Shown: in pieces, positions 35,545 through 47,690 of the stretch
Numbering within the stretch: position 1 is the stretch's first letter
How the letters are laid out: every line of letters starts with the position of its first letter
From: Eopsaltria australis
Taxonomy: Eukaryota; Chordata; Aves; Passeriformes; Petroicidae
Direction of reading: 5' to 3'
Length of the DNA stretch: 64,000 nucleotides
Assembly: GCA_034509425.1 (NCBI GenBank)
Contig: JAVTVJ010000992.1
Location: 124,001 to 188,000, forward strand
The notes under the pieces: model-generated
The model's database searches: none
The model's input: only the letters and a program-made list of their open reading frames with translations
What the model was told of the DNA's origin: nothing
Position numbers and translations under genes: made by a program

Positions 35545-35898
35545 TGGAGAAGGGAATGGAGATGGGAAGGGGCTGGAAAACACATCCAGGGATGAGAAAA
35601 GGAGGCTCAGGGGGACCTCATTGCTCCCCACAACTCCCTGACAGGAGGGGCAGGGAAAGGAGGAGAGGAAATGGCCTCAAATTGCACCAGGGGAGGCTCA
35701 GGTTGGAGATTGGAAACAATTTTTCTCTCACAGAGTGTTCAGGGATTGGAATGAGCTGCCCAGGGAAGTTTGGAGTCACTGGAATTGTCCCAGAGGAGTC
35801 TGGATGTGGCCCTTGGGGACAGGGTTTGGGGTGATGCTGGGGGTGGCACTGGGTGACCCCAAAGGGCTCTTCCAGCCTTGACGATCCTGAGATTCTGC
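35545..35898 (+). mobile_element. CR1 LINE 3' fragment, third subtype
   Basis: Sense CR1 with AAAGGAGGCTCAGGGGGACC, CCAGGGGAGGCTCAGGTTGG, TGAGCTGCCCAGGGAAGTTT and TCTGGATGTGGCCCTTGGGG, ending TTGACGATCCTGAGATTCTG. A close relative lies at 50740-51145. Frames resemble the end of CR1 ORF2 (EMRKGGSG / RLEIGNNFSL / GMSCPGKFG regions) with breaks. Confidence 0.87.
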
Positions 35899-36585
35899 CA
35901 GTATTGGAGGGAATTTTGTGTGCAGGAGAGAGGAGTTTTCCCATGATGGATGGACTGCAAAGATGAAGGATCTGCTGTGGGATTGTTGAATTTCACCCAC
36001 TCTTGGCCTTTGAATTCCTTTTGTTGAATCATTTGAGCCACCCCAGTGATGCCTCAGAAGCCACACAGACACAGAATGAAGATCCTTGACCCAGAGTTTA
36101 CAAATTGTCAATGAGAGAAAGAGCTCCAGGGACAAGATGACTCTGGATATTGGATAGAATGCCAGCAAAAGGGGAACACGAGGAGTTTTTATTTGCTGCA
36201 GGTTATCCCATAAAACAAGGGTGATAGGAAAATCAGTTTTACAGCTTTATTCTGGATAAACAGGAGTGCAGTGCTCTGTTAGGTTGCTCTGATGTTCATG
36301 ATTGGAAAGTCAAAATTATTTATGGAGTACTTGTAGAAAAAGACATTTTTATAAAAAATATGTGAGAGGAGAAGTATTTCCTCCCCTTTTTCCTTCTCAG
36401 TTATATTCAATGCTAAATATATTGTGCAAGGTGAAGGAGACAGACAGCTGCAAATCGCTGACATTTACAACTGCAGCTTTATAAATTCTGTGAAGAGTTG
36501 CTTGTTAAAATTCTCTAAGTGGAGAAAAGGAAAGATGATCATTTTTTTCATCAGTTTTTCATCATTTTTTTCATCAGATCTTTCG
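35899..36585. other. Non-coding stretch, unique sequence
   Basis: Unique sequence between a CR1 copy and a dispersed duplication. No exon is recognised. Confidence 0.45.
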
Positions 36586-36993
36586 CCTTTTAGATACTTA
36601 ACTCCTTCATGTTACAACTGAAGGGTTTAAATGCTGTTCTTAAATCTAAAATAATTTTTTTTCATCATTTTTTCATCACTTTTCATCATTTTCTTCTTCA
36701 GATATTTCCCCTTTTAGATGCTTAACTCCTTCATGTTACAACTGAAGGGTTTAAATGCTATTCTTAAACCTAAAACCTTAAATCTGAGATCTCTTTCTAG
36801 GCCAGACTGCTGAGGCTTCAGATCTGCCACAGCTTCAGTCATTCCCATTAATAATTTGGGTGGCAGAATTGAGGGGTTCCTTATTAAAAACTCCTCTTTG
36901 TAGGGAGAATCCATCAAGTTGTAGAAGAGGTGGGTTTAAAACTCAAAGCTCGATGAACCAAAGCCTGGCCTCAAATAATCAGATGCAAATCAT
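36586..36993. repeat. Dispersed duplication, copy 2, with a partial tandem copy
   Basis: The main part (36733-36993) repeats 31590-31850. In addition, its first about 65 bp (from CTTTTAGATACTTAACTCC through TTTAAATGCTGTTCTTAAA) occurs once more at about 36588-36655, separated by a TTTTTCATCA-rich spacer. So the second copy has a local partial tandem duplication at its edge. Confidence 0.88.
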
Positions 36994-37559
36994 TAAATGG
37001 AGAGAGAGAGGTTGAATATCGATTTTCATGAGAGGTTCTGGAAATCTTGAGTGAGAAATTCAGTGTGGGTTAAAATTAAACTCCTGTTGTAACAAAGGAG
37101 GTGAGAACTGAGATTGAAATTCATACAGAAGTGCTTAAAAATGTGCTAAAAATGTCAGGCTAATCCTTCCAGTTCTGCTCAACACTGGGAGGGCTTAACT
37201 GGAGTTACCAAAAACTGGAGCCCAGTTTTCAGCACCAGGCTTCAAAAAGTGTGGATTTGCTGGGCACGGTACAAAGCAGGGAAAGGGAATAGTTCAGGGT
37301 GAGGGAAACTTGATTCCTTACAAGGGGGAGAGTGGGATAGCAAAGAATTGTGGTTTTTTCATCAAAAAATCACAAGAAATGTGTAAAGAAACTTTTGCTC
37401 AAGTGCGTGGTGCAGGAAGAAAATAAATGAGCATTTCCCCTTTTTCAGTGGTTGTGGGACAACATTTGAGCCCAGAAATGCAGGTGCAGGGATTTTGCAT
37501 TTGAAAATTGCTAAAAAAAGGAATTTTGCTGTTTTTTCTCCATCGTTGTGAGATTTTCT
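36994..37559. other. Non-coding stretch, unique sequence
   Basis: Unique sequence before a tandem array. Nothing recognised. Confidence 0.45.
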
Positions 37560-38445
37560 GAGTGGAGCAGAGGATTCCTCTAGCACTCTGTGACTGTGGT
37601 GTAAAACTATGTCAGACTTAGGCTGTCCCTGTCGGAACCAACTTGATTTTGGAATAGATTTTCAGTTTTCTCTGTGCAGCTGGGGCTCATTTTACTATGG
37701 ATACAAGTCCATGACAGATTCTGGAGCCATGGATTTTTAACTTCACACAAATGTGAATCACTTCTGATCCTTTTTTTCTTCCACATATTTTAAGAGTAGG
37801 GCAGAGGATCCTTCCAGCACTGGTGTAAAATTGTGCCAGACTTAGGCTGTCCCTGTCAGAATCAACTTGATTTTGGAATAGATTTTCTGTTTTCTCCATG
37901 CAGCTGGGGCTCATTTTGCCATGGATGCAAGTCCATGGGAGATGCTGGAGCCATGGATTTTTTACTTCACACAAATGTGAATAACTACTGATAGATTTTT
38001 TTCTTCCACGTATTTTATGAATAGGGCACAGAATCCTTCCAACACTCTTTGGTGTAAAATTGTGCCAGACTTAGGCTGTCCCTGTCAGAACCAACTTGAT
38101 TTTGGTGTGGGATTTCAGTTGTCTCCGTGCAGCTGGGGCTTATTTTGCCATGGATGCAAATCCATGGGAGATTCTGGAGCTGTGGATCTTTTACCTCACA
38201 CAAATGTGAATCACTTCTGATTCTTTTTTTCTTCCACATATTTTAAGAGTAGGGCAGAGGATCCTTCCAACACTGGTGTAAAATTGTGTCAGGCTGTCCC
38301 TGTCAGAACCAACTTGATTTTGGTGTGGGATTTCAGTTTTCTCTGCACAACTGGGGCTCATTTTGCCATGGATGCAAATCCATGGGAGATTCTGGAGCCA
38401 TGGATTTTTTACTTCACTCTAACCTGAATAACCACTGATTTTTCT
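37560..38445. repeat. Tandem array, four ~224-bp monomers
   Basis: GGCTGTCCCTGTC recurs at 37621, 37845, 38074 and 38292. Each monomer also has CCAACTTGATTTTGG or a variant, AGCTGGGGCTCATTTTGCCA, CCATGGGAGATTCTGGAGC and TTTCTTCCACATATTTTA. Steps of 224, 229 and 218 bp come from small indels. Minus-strand frames open across it read as repeats and match no domain that I know. Confidence 0.94.
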
Positions 38446-38837
38446 CCCAGATATTTATTCCTTTTATTAATTTCTGACTGTTTCCCAGCAGTTTTGCATG
38501 TCTATAACTTCCCATTTAAGTCCTTCCTCCACATTTTTCTCCTTCTCCAGCCAAAGGAATTCTTTGCTACAGGCCACCCTAACCTTTGATAAAACCTCTC
38601 TTTATCATTTAAAATAAAATACCCCCTCACAACACCTGCTTTTTTATAAATGTGTTGGTTAAGCTGAATGAGAAATTTTCTTTTCAAGCCTGTATTTTCC
38701 TTTTTCTTTACAGCTGAGTAATGCACAAAAAATAATAGGTGAAGGAGGACCCAGAGATCTGTCAGGAAGTTTAGAAATTTAGTTTTGATTTCAGTTATGA
38801 CTCCATGAATATTGATTCCCATTTGTCTTGTCTCTTC
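38446..38837. other. Non-coding stretch, unique sequence
   Basis: Unique AT-rich sequence. A minus-strand frame of 106 codons (38502-38822) shows no recognised domain. Confidence 0.45.
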
Positions 38838-38970
38838 ATCCCTTGGGAATTGTCTCTCTCCATGGTTCCTGGGGCTCCTTCAGACCCTGCAAGGCCACAC
38901 TGAGCTCAGCCCAAAGCTTCTCCTCTCCAGGCTGAACAATCCTAATTTTCCCAGCCTATCCTAAACCTCA
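38838..38970 (-). mobile_element. CR1 LINE fragment, internal 3' region
   Basis: Reverse CR1 piece from GGGAATTGTCTCTCTCCATG through GGTTCCTGGGGCTCCTTCAG, CTTCTCCTCTCCAGGCTGAA and the start of the next segment. The usual CR1 3' terminus is missing, so it is an internal fragment truncated on both sides. Confidence 0.85.
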
Positions 38971-39159
38971 GGATGGTTTGTAGTGATACAGAATTAGAAT
39001 TTGACATATTTTTTGTCAGTGTTTGGAAGCAGTTCCTGGGTTGGGTGAGGTAATGCAAGAATCAAAGCTATTTTCTCTTTGATGCTCTTTGGGATATCCA
39101 GATTTTATTCTCCACTACGTGCAGATGTCATTGAGCAGAAAAGTGTCAAGATGCCAAAA

Positions 39160-40375
39160 TCCAAGATAAATTTGCCTTCCAACCCCAAATTTACCTTCTG
39201 TTGTTCTGTGGTGACCCATCCACCACCTCCCAGGATAAGAATGATTTGTACATATTTTATTTGTACAATATTTTGTTGTTTCTGGGCATTTTTTAACCCC
39301 TCAGAAACAGGAACTTACAGCTTTTCCTGCTTGTGAAGACTTTGAATTTAAGATTACCTGGAGACCTCTGAGGCTTTTTTGTTTGCCCAACCCGAAATTT
39401 ACCTTCTGTTATTCTGTAGCGACCCATCCACCACCTCCCAGGATAAGAATGATTTGTATATTATTTTATTTGTACAATATTCTATTTTTTCTTGGCATAT
39501 TTTAACCCCTCAGAAACAGGAACTTAAAGCTTTTCTTGCTTGTGAAGAATTTGAATTTAAGATTACCTGGAGACCTTCATGACATATTTTATTTGTACAA
39601 TATTTGTTGTTTCTGGGCATATTTTAACCCCTCAGAAACAGGAACTTAAAGCTTTTCTTTCTCGTGAAGAATTTGAATGTAAGATTACCTGGAGACCTTT
39701 ATGATTTGTATATTATTTTATTTGTACAATATTCTATTTTTTTCTGGGCATATTTTAACCCCTCAGAAACAGGAACTTACAGCTCTTCTTTCTTGTGAAG
39801 AATTTGAATTTAAGATTACCTTGAGACCTTTGAGGCTTTTTTGTTTGCCCAACCCCGAATTTACCTTCTGTTATTCTGTAGTGACCCATCCACCACTTCC
39901 CAGGACAAGAATGATTTGTATATTATTTTATTTGTACAATGTTCTATTTTTTCTTGGCATATTTTAACCCCTCAGAAAAAGGAACTTACAGCTTTTCTTG
40001 CTTGGGAAGAATTTGAATTTAAGATTACCTGGAGACCTTCATGACATATTTTATTTGTACAATATTTGTTGTTTCTGGGCATATTTTAACCCCTCAGAAA
40101 TAGGAACTTACAGCTTTTCTTTCTTGTGAAGAATTTGAATTTAAGATTACCTTGAAACCTTTGAGGCTTTTTTGTTTGCCCAACCCCAGATTTACCTTCT
40201 GTTGTTCTGTGGTGACCCATCCACCACCTCCCAGGATAAGAATGATTTGTACATATTTTATTTGTACAATATTTTGTTGTTTCTGGGCATATTTTAACCC
40301 CTCAGAAACGGGAACTTACAGCTTTTCTTTCTTGTGAAGAATTTGAATTTAAGGTCACCTTGAGAATTTGGGGGT
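39160..40375. repeat. Tandem array, seven monomers alternating ~209 and ~122-131 bp
   Basis: The landmark ACCCCTCAGAAA recurs at about 39297, 39506, 39628, 39759, 39968, 40090 and 40298; steps are about 210, 122, 131, 209, 122 and 208. Long units contain a TTTACCTTCTGTT...GACCCATCCACCAC segment; short units lack it. All share ATTTTATTTGTACAATATT and GAAGAATTTGAATTTAAG. Frames across it are repeat artefacts. Confidence 0.95.
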
Positions 40376-43227
40376 TTTTTTTTGCCCATCCTGACAAAGG
40401 AAATCCCCCAGTTTGGGGCTTTGAGATTCAGCTGCATTTTGTGGTTAAAATCCACATTTCTGGAGCCTGCAGAGGATGCCGTGGCCAGCAGAAAGCAATT
40501 CCCTTCTTTCCAAATCCATTCTTAATCACCCATGAAATGAACCTTTGGGAGGCTGCCTCGGAGCTGGCACAGCCCAATAACGAGGGGGGTTTCGAAATAT
40601 TTAGCAACATTTTTGGAAACAGAACTTTCCTGTTCTCCATTCCGATGCTTCTGAGCTCCCGTGTGAGAAAAACGCTGGGGGCTCGAATTCTGAATTTAGA
40701 AATCCTGTGGTTTCTCTTGGGATGAAATTCTGCTGCTTGATGAGGGGATATTTTGTGTTTTAATTATCAGATCTGTGAGAGCAGAGCCAGCTGAGCTCAG
40801 CTATTGTGTTTATTGCCGTCTTTAATTTGCCATGAGAAAAGCAATAAATATTTTTTCTGGATTGTTATCTCTGAGACTTGAAATCAGGAAAAAAAATGTT
40901 GTCATCTGTTCTTTCTTCATGAGGAAATTCTATTTAGGGGTCTTGGATGTAATGTTCATTCAAGTATTTTAAATGAAAAATTGTTGCAGACAAATTAATT
41001 CCTCCCCTTAGAGAACAGCAGCTTTTCTGAATCTCTCTTTTCTCTGATTAGACATATAAATTAAATATTAAAAATTAAAAATTAAATCCTAAATTATATC
41101 TAAATTAGATATATAATGAACATCCCATCAGGTCTTTTAAAAATGCTAAAATATGTATAATATTTTCTTAATAATTTTTTCTTTTTTATATCTAATGTAT
41201 AAAATATTTTCTTATTCCTATTTCTGTAATTATAGAATAATTGTATTAAGAAGGATGTGTGTAATGATGTATGTATTAAGAAGTATGTATGTATTTTTTA
41301 TTACTTACTACACCTCTAAAAATGTTAAAAATCTATTCTAAATATTTTTCATTAATTAAAAATAGCTTTAAATCATTTTTTAAAAACAATATTCTAAACT
41401 TTACTCCCCAAACTGTTTCAAGTGATGGCTGCAATTTTAGAGCTCAGTTGCCATTTCCTGAGAATTTTATTTTAAAAACAGCTCTCGTTTAAAACACTTT
41501 GAAACCAAAAAACATCTTTTTTTCCCCCAAAGTTTGCATTAAATTTTTCCCTTGTGTTAACCTCTTACGTTATAATTTATATTTACATTATTTCCATTCT
41601 AAATTTCTCAGTGTTCCACCTCTACTTTTTTATTAGAGGAGGATTAAAAACCTGATATTTTATCCGTGGGAGTTTTTTGATTAAATTCTGGACTTATTGA
41701 CATGGAAAGAATGGGGTGTTTTGATTGTTTTAGCACAGCAAAATGTTAATAATACTTTTTTTCCCCCCAAATATTTCACGTATCACCATCCTTAATGGAA
41801 AAAAAAGGGAAATAATTGTGCTTTACCTGCCAATTTATGAAGCCCCAGTTGGGAAAAAATTAGGCAGATTTGATTAAATGCCAAGTAATGTGTCCAATAA
41901 CCACCTTCATGATGATGTTTGTACCATACATGTCCTCAAAAATCAGAATATGAACCGGCATTTAGAACTTTCAAGACGTTCTATGTGTATTTTTCAATTA
42001 AATGGTGAAGGATGAGAATTTGGAAATTGAGGCTCACTTGTTTGACCAAGGAAAACAGAGGTGATGGAGAAATTTGCCTGAAATTTTAGTTCATTTTCTT
42101 TCATGTCAAATATATTTTTTCAGGGTTAAACTCACTGACAGGAGCACAAGAAATGTCAGTGCTGCCTCTTCTTTTAGTGTAGGAAAACTGCTGTGTTTGC
42201 CTTCAGAAAGGGGTGAATAATTTAAATTATTTTTCAATTACCACTGGATTAGGAAAGCTGGGAATTTGCTGCACCCTTAAGTTTATATAATTATTACTTA
42301 TATTATTATACTTATTATTTTTATACTTATTATATATATTATTATACTTATTATTATAATTATTACTTATATATTAAGTTTATATAAGTCACCAGAACCT
42401 GAATTTTGAGCACGATGGAAGTTGCAGGCAGAAAATGAAAGAAATTAGAGCAAATTATGGGAAAAAATTAAAGCTTTCAGAGGTTTGATTTATACTTTTC
42501 CTAAGTGTAAATGACTTCTGTGATTTTAAGTATTGATGAAACTTTTAACAGTAATAAGATAAAGGTAAAATTACTCATTTAAATAAGGAAAATAATAGTT
42601 ATTACTAATTTTTTAGGTTTCTAAGCAGTTTCTTAACAAAGAATTGATTTTTGTTGTTGTTATTGTTGAAAATGCTTTAATTTTCCCCACTTTGCAAAGC
42701 TCTGGGAAGGATCTTGGGGAGGCATCTTACACAATTCTTAATTGTATTAATTTTAATTTCCATGCTAAGCCCAGTGTCTTTTGTTCTGCATTAACCCTGT
42801 TGGAGTGGCTGTTTGGGAATAACTTCAGCCCTTCTCTGCTCAAGCACAGCAACTGTTTCACACCCTCTGTGATTTAAGGCAGGAAATGAAGTGATGTCTT
42901 CATAAATTGCAGAGAAATTTTCGTAAGGAAATGTAATTACCCAGGCTAAAAATCATGTTAAAACCTCTTGTGTGTGCAGAAAGTGCTCGGTTGGCTTTTT
43001 TTATCTGACAGGGAGCTGAGGAATATTCAGAAATTCAAATTCATAATGGATTCTTTTTAAGAGCCTCACGTTTGTGATGGGGAATTAGTGAATTCATTGG
43101 GAATTAGTGAATCCAATGCTGATTTCAAGTAGATTTGCCACTTGGCTGAAATGCTGTTGTTTCCTGCTCTGCTGCATGAGCTTGTTTTGAGGTTTCTCTC
43201 TGAAAGTGAACAAATTTGAGGATTCTT
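40376..43227. other. Non-coding stretch, mostly AT-rich
   Basis: About 2.8 kb of AT-rich unique sequence with TA-rich patches at about 41050-41400 and 42280-42385 (ACTTATTATTAT words). No exon, RNA gene or CR1 copy is recognised. The 121-codon frame at 40360-40725 has no family resemblance. Confidence 0.5.
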
Positions 43228-43930
43228 AAAGCATCATAGAATCCTGGAATGGTTTGGGTTGGAAAGGACCTGAAATCCCATCCAGTGCCACCCCTGCCAT
43301 GGGCAGGGACACCTCCCACTGTCCCAGGCTGCTCCAAGCCCCAGTGGCCAACCTGGACATCCTTGGGCACTGCCAGGGATCCAGGGGCAGCCACAGCAAA
43401 TCTGGGAATTCCAGCCCAGAGAACAATTCTTGCCCAATATCCCATCTAAATTCATAATTTTTCACTCTGAAGCCATTCCCTGTGTGCTGTCCCTGCAGCC
43501 CTTGGGAATTGTCTCTCTCCATGGTTCCTGGGGCTCCTTCAGGCCCTGCAAGGCCACACTGAGCTCAGCCCAAAGCTTCTCCTCTCCAGGCTGAACAATG
43601 CCAGCTGTGCCAGCCTTTCCTGCCAGCAGAGCTGCTCCATCCCTCTGCTCATCCTGGAGCCTCCTCTGGGCTCTCTGCAGCAGCTCCACGTCCTCCCTGT
43701 GCTGGGATCCAGCTCTGCAGGTGGGCTCTCACCTGAGCACAGGGACACCATCCCCTCCTCACTGTGGGGTTCTGGGCTGGGGCAGGTCCAGCTCTTATCC
43801 CCCAAATCCTTCTCCAGGGCTGCTCCATCTGCTCATCCCAGCCTGGATTCATCCTGGGGTTGCCTCATCCGAGGATCAGGACCTTGCACTTGGTTTTGTT
43901 GAACCTTTTGATGTTCACACAACCCAATCC
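43228..43930 (-). mobile_element. CR1 LINE, long 5'-truncated reverse copy
   Basis: Reverse CR1 of about 700 bp. From the 3' end: CATAGAATCCTGGAATGGTT, CAGGGACACCTCCCACTGTC, GGGAATTGTCTCTCTCCATG, CTCTGGGCTCTCTGCAGCAG. The far edge on the minus strand reads like the ORF2 segment NIKRFNKTKCKVLILG at about 43870-43920. The copy therefore covers roughly the same part of ORF2 as the sense copy at 15740-16562. Stops and frameshifts are present. Confidence 0.9.
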
Positions 43931-44950
43931 TGAGCCTGAAACTGAACTGGGATCAAACCTCCAAAAGTGGCATCAGCACAGCCTGTGTTGCTCTGGATGT
44001 TCCCAATTCTCCCTGTGCTGTGTTTTACCTCAGACAAGAAGAGCTGGATCTGGTTTTGATCAATATATTTTTTTTTTTTTATTCCAGCCTGAAGATTCTA
44101 CTCTTACCATGTTATGATAAATACATTTCGCTGCATTCTGGTAACTCTTCTGTTTCTTAAATCTTGGCACTGGGGTTCTGTTTCCTAATGAAATCTCTTT
44201 CATTCCCATTTCTCCCATGTTCACTCTTGGCTTCAGGTAGCTTTTGCAAGTCAAGAAAGGTTAGGAATTGAAAAGATTGCTTGTTAGAGGGGAAAAATGA
44301 AATAAATCATTCAAAACAGGACAGGTTTTTGCTTTTCAAATTAAAAATTGAAACAAACTCCTAAACCCTCCTCGCATCTCCCCTGGAAACGCCCTCCTTT
44401 ACTGTAACTTTGTGGTCTTGATGATATTCACAGAGAAGCTGATTTACTGAATAAAGAAGTCCTTTAAGTTTGCACTTTTGGAACATGACCAGTGTGTCTG
44501 AACCCAGGTTTCAAATTTTACTGGCATTTTGTTGGCAAACTCATTTTTTGGAGTCCTTTCTTATTTGGGTATGTTTCCTGACACCTCTGCCTGTATGCTG
44601 CCATGTTTTAAAATTCTCTTTAAAATTCTCTTTTTCTTTCTCTCTTTTTGTTTTTTGGGGTTTTTTTTAAGAGGAAAAAACCTATAAACACAGACAAAGG
44701 ACTAATTATAAAATATCAGGGATAAAAATAGAGAGACAAGAAAATTCCCAGTGAGCTGGGGAAAAAATGAGGGTTTCATGGTGGAGTTCAGTGCAGCAGG
44801 GCCTGGTTCTCAAAGCAAAGCATGGACTATTCCCAGGCCATAACACCTTAATTTAAATCAACCATCAGCACGTGGGTGGTAAGAAAGAGATGATTTAGGC
44901 TTCCCTTCTCTCCCCTGGCATCTTTTGCTGTTGATTCCCCTTTGCCAACA
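43931..44950. other. Non-coding stretch, unique sequence
   Basis: About 1 kb of unique sequence with poly-T runs near 44070 and 44660. No exon is recognised. Confidence 0.5.
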
Positions 44951-46434
44951 GCAAATTTCATTTATGGAGAGCTTTGAGGCAGCTGAAAAGCAGCTCAGGT
45001 GGTTTTGCCCTCCTCCATCCTGCATTTCCCCTAAAACTGAATTATTTTTGCCCTGCTCAAGGATTTCCCCACCCAGCCCAAGCATCTGTGAGCTCCTAAC
45101 TCATATCATTCCTTCAGAATATTCCCTGCTGGAAATGTCCTTTGTAGCTCAGCACAATCTTCTTTTTGTACCTTTTTTTGAGGTTACAAGGAGCCAGATT
45201 TCATTTATGGAGAGCTTTGAGGCAGCTGAAAAGCAGCTCAGGTGCCTGCTCCCAGCTCTCCTCCATCCTGCAATTCCCCTGAAAATGAATCATTATTGCC
45301 CTTCTCGAGGATTTCCCCACCCACCCAAATCATCTGTGAGCTCCTAACGCACATCATTCCTTCAGGAGAATATTCCCTGCTGGAAATGTCCTGTCTAGCT
45401 CAGCATAAACTTTTTGTAGCATTTCCTGAGGTAACAAGGAACCAGATTTCATTTAGGGAGAGCTTTGAGTCAAATGAAAACCATTTCGGGTGGCTCTGCC
45501 CTGCTCACAGCCCTCCTGCATTTCCCCTAAAACTGAATTATTATTGCTCTGCTCAAGGATTTACCCCTTCCGCCCAAGCATCTGTGAGCTCCTAACTCAC
45601 ATCATTCCTTCAGGAGAATATTCCCTGCTGGAAATTCCATGCCTAGTTCAGCACAATCTTCTTTTTGTGGCATTTTTGAGGTAACAAGGGACCAGATTTC
45701 ATTTATGGAAAGCTTTGAGGCAGCTGAAAAGCAGCTCAGGTGCCTTCTCCCAGCTCTCCTCCATCCTGCATTTCCCCTGAAAATGAATTATTACTGCCCT
45801 GCTCAAGGATTTCCCCACCCAAATCATCTGTGAGCTCCTAACCCACGTCATTCCTTCAGGAGAATATTCCCTGCTGGAAATGCCCTGTCTAGTTCAGCAC
45901 AATCTTCTTTTTGTAGCTTTTTTTGAGGTAACAAGGAACCAGATTTCATTTATGGAGAGTTTTGAGGCAACTGAAAAACATCTCCAGGTGGCTTTGCCCT
46001 CCTCCATCCTGCATTTCCCCTGAAAATGAATTATTATTGCCCTGCTCAAGGATTTACCCCCGCAGCCCAAGCATCTGTGAGCTCCTAACGCACATCATTC
46101 CTTCAGGAGAATATTCCCTGCTGGAAATGCCCTGTCTAGCTCAGCATAAACTTTTTGTAGCATTTCCTGAGGTAACAAGGAACCAGATTTCATTTAGGGA
46201 GAGCTTTGAGTCAAATGAAAACCATTTCGGGTGGCTCTGCCCTGCTCACAGCCCTCCTGCATTTCCCCTGAAAATGAATTATTATTGCCCTGCTCAAGGA
46301 TTTCCCCACCAAAATCATCTGTGAGCTCCTAACCCACGTCATTCCTTCAGGAGAATATTCCCTGCTGGAAATGCCCTGTCTAGCTCAGGACAATCTTCTT
46401 TTTGTAGCATTTTTTGAGGTAACAAGGAACCAGC
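44951..46434. repeat. Tandem array, six ~245-bp monomers with 3-monomer super-unit
   Basis: CATTTATGG or CATTTAGGG marks monomers at 44959, 45202, 45450, 45700, 45947 and 46191 (steps 243-250). A distinctive variant (ATTTAGGGAGAGCTTTGAGT, then ACCATTTCGGGTGGCTCTG) occurs only at 45450 and 46191, 741 bp apart, which is exactly three monomers. Open frames of 117-140 codons cross it because the unit has few stops in one frame; the peptides match no known domain. Confidence 0.95.
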
Positions 46435-47380
46435 TGTGCAAGGTTGCAGTGCTTTTTTAGCTTTTCCCCCATGGCTGGGATATTGTAATCCCTTTAATGC
46501 TTTTTCTCACTGATGCAGGACTTTGGTGTCTCAAGGAGAATTTGACGTTAAATGGCCCTTTCTGTGCAAAAATTGCTGGGGGGGGAACCCACTAGAAAGT
46601 GAAAGCAGCGATGGATTTTTGCACTAGAACAGAAGAGTGCATTCATGGCACGGGGTATTCTGGCAAATGTTTTTTCTTGCTGGATTTAGGCAGAGTTTAA
46701 AGTGAGATTCCTGTCATTTAAACCGGCCTGAGGTGGATTAACAGCTGAGGTGTTCTCCTTGTCTCACCTGAGGGCTCCAATCTGCTGGGAGCACCTGGCC
46801 GTGGATAAAATGCCTCATGGAAAGTGGAAAATGGAGAAATGTCAATATTTAGGCTTGTAAGAGAGTGTGAAAATGGCTTTAGGATCCTGCCTGGGATGTG
46901 GATTCCAGTGAACAGCCCTGGGGCTGAATCACTGATTTAATAGTTACAGTGGCTAATTTCTGACTGATTTCAGCCCAGTCTGAGTGTCTGCTGCAAACAC
47001 CAGAGTTACCAAGTTCCTGTACATGTTCTGGAGTCAGGAATCAGAATCCCTGAAGGTCTCTAGTCCAAACTTTCCTTTTAAGCAGGGTCAGCAGTGATTT
47101 CTGACCAGCTCACTCCGGGCTTTTTCCAGTCAGATCTAGAAAAACTCCACATCCTATTCCAGTGTTTGGTTATCCCCACTGATGTTATTTTAAATTACTG
47201 AAGTTCAGTGTTGAATTGTTGGTTCAATGTTCCTCACAAACTGATGGACGTGTGAGGATGGACGTGTGTGCCATTTCCCCCTGGATTCCCTCCTTTCCTT
47301 CACCTCTTATTAAAGATTATTAAGATATTAAATAGGACAAGTCTTGGAAAAACCCCTGAGGATCTGCAGCTGTATCCAGC
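46435..47380. other. Non-coding stretch, unique sequence
   Basis: About 950 bp between the array and a microsatellite. No exon or recognised repeat. Confidence 0.45.
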
Positions 47381-47475
47381 TCCTCTCCTCTCCTCTCCTC
47401 TCCTCTCCTCTCCTCTCCTCTCCTCTCCTCTCCTCTCCTCTCCTCTCCTCTCCTCTCCTCTCCTCTCCTCTCCTC
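47381..47475. repeat. (TCCTC)19 pentanucleotide microsatellite
   Basis: Nineteen uninterrupted TCCTC units, 95 bp, with all pyrimidines on the + strand and purines on the - strand. Both strands have artefactual repetitive open frames (SSPLL-type and GEERR-type). Confidence 0.99.
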
Positions 47476-47690
47476 CTCTGAAGTACAAACCTTTATTTTG
47501 AATCCCAGAATCCCAACACTTTCTGAATCCTGACACTTTCTGCTCAGTGGCTTGACTTGGACACAGGGATGCTGTGCAAGAACAGCTTGGAGATGTTCTC
47601 CCTCTTCACCTGGGACTCCCCTGATGTCCCTGACCACGAGGATGGGAGACCTGGAGGTGCCCTCAGCACTCTCAGATCCATCCCGTTTGC

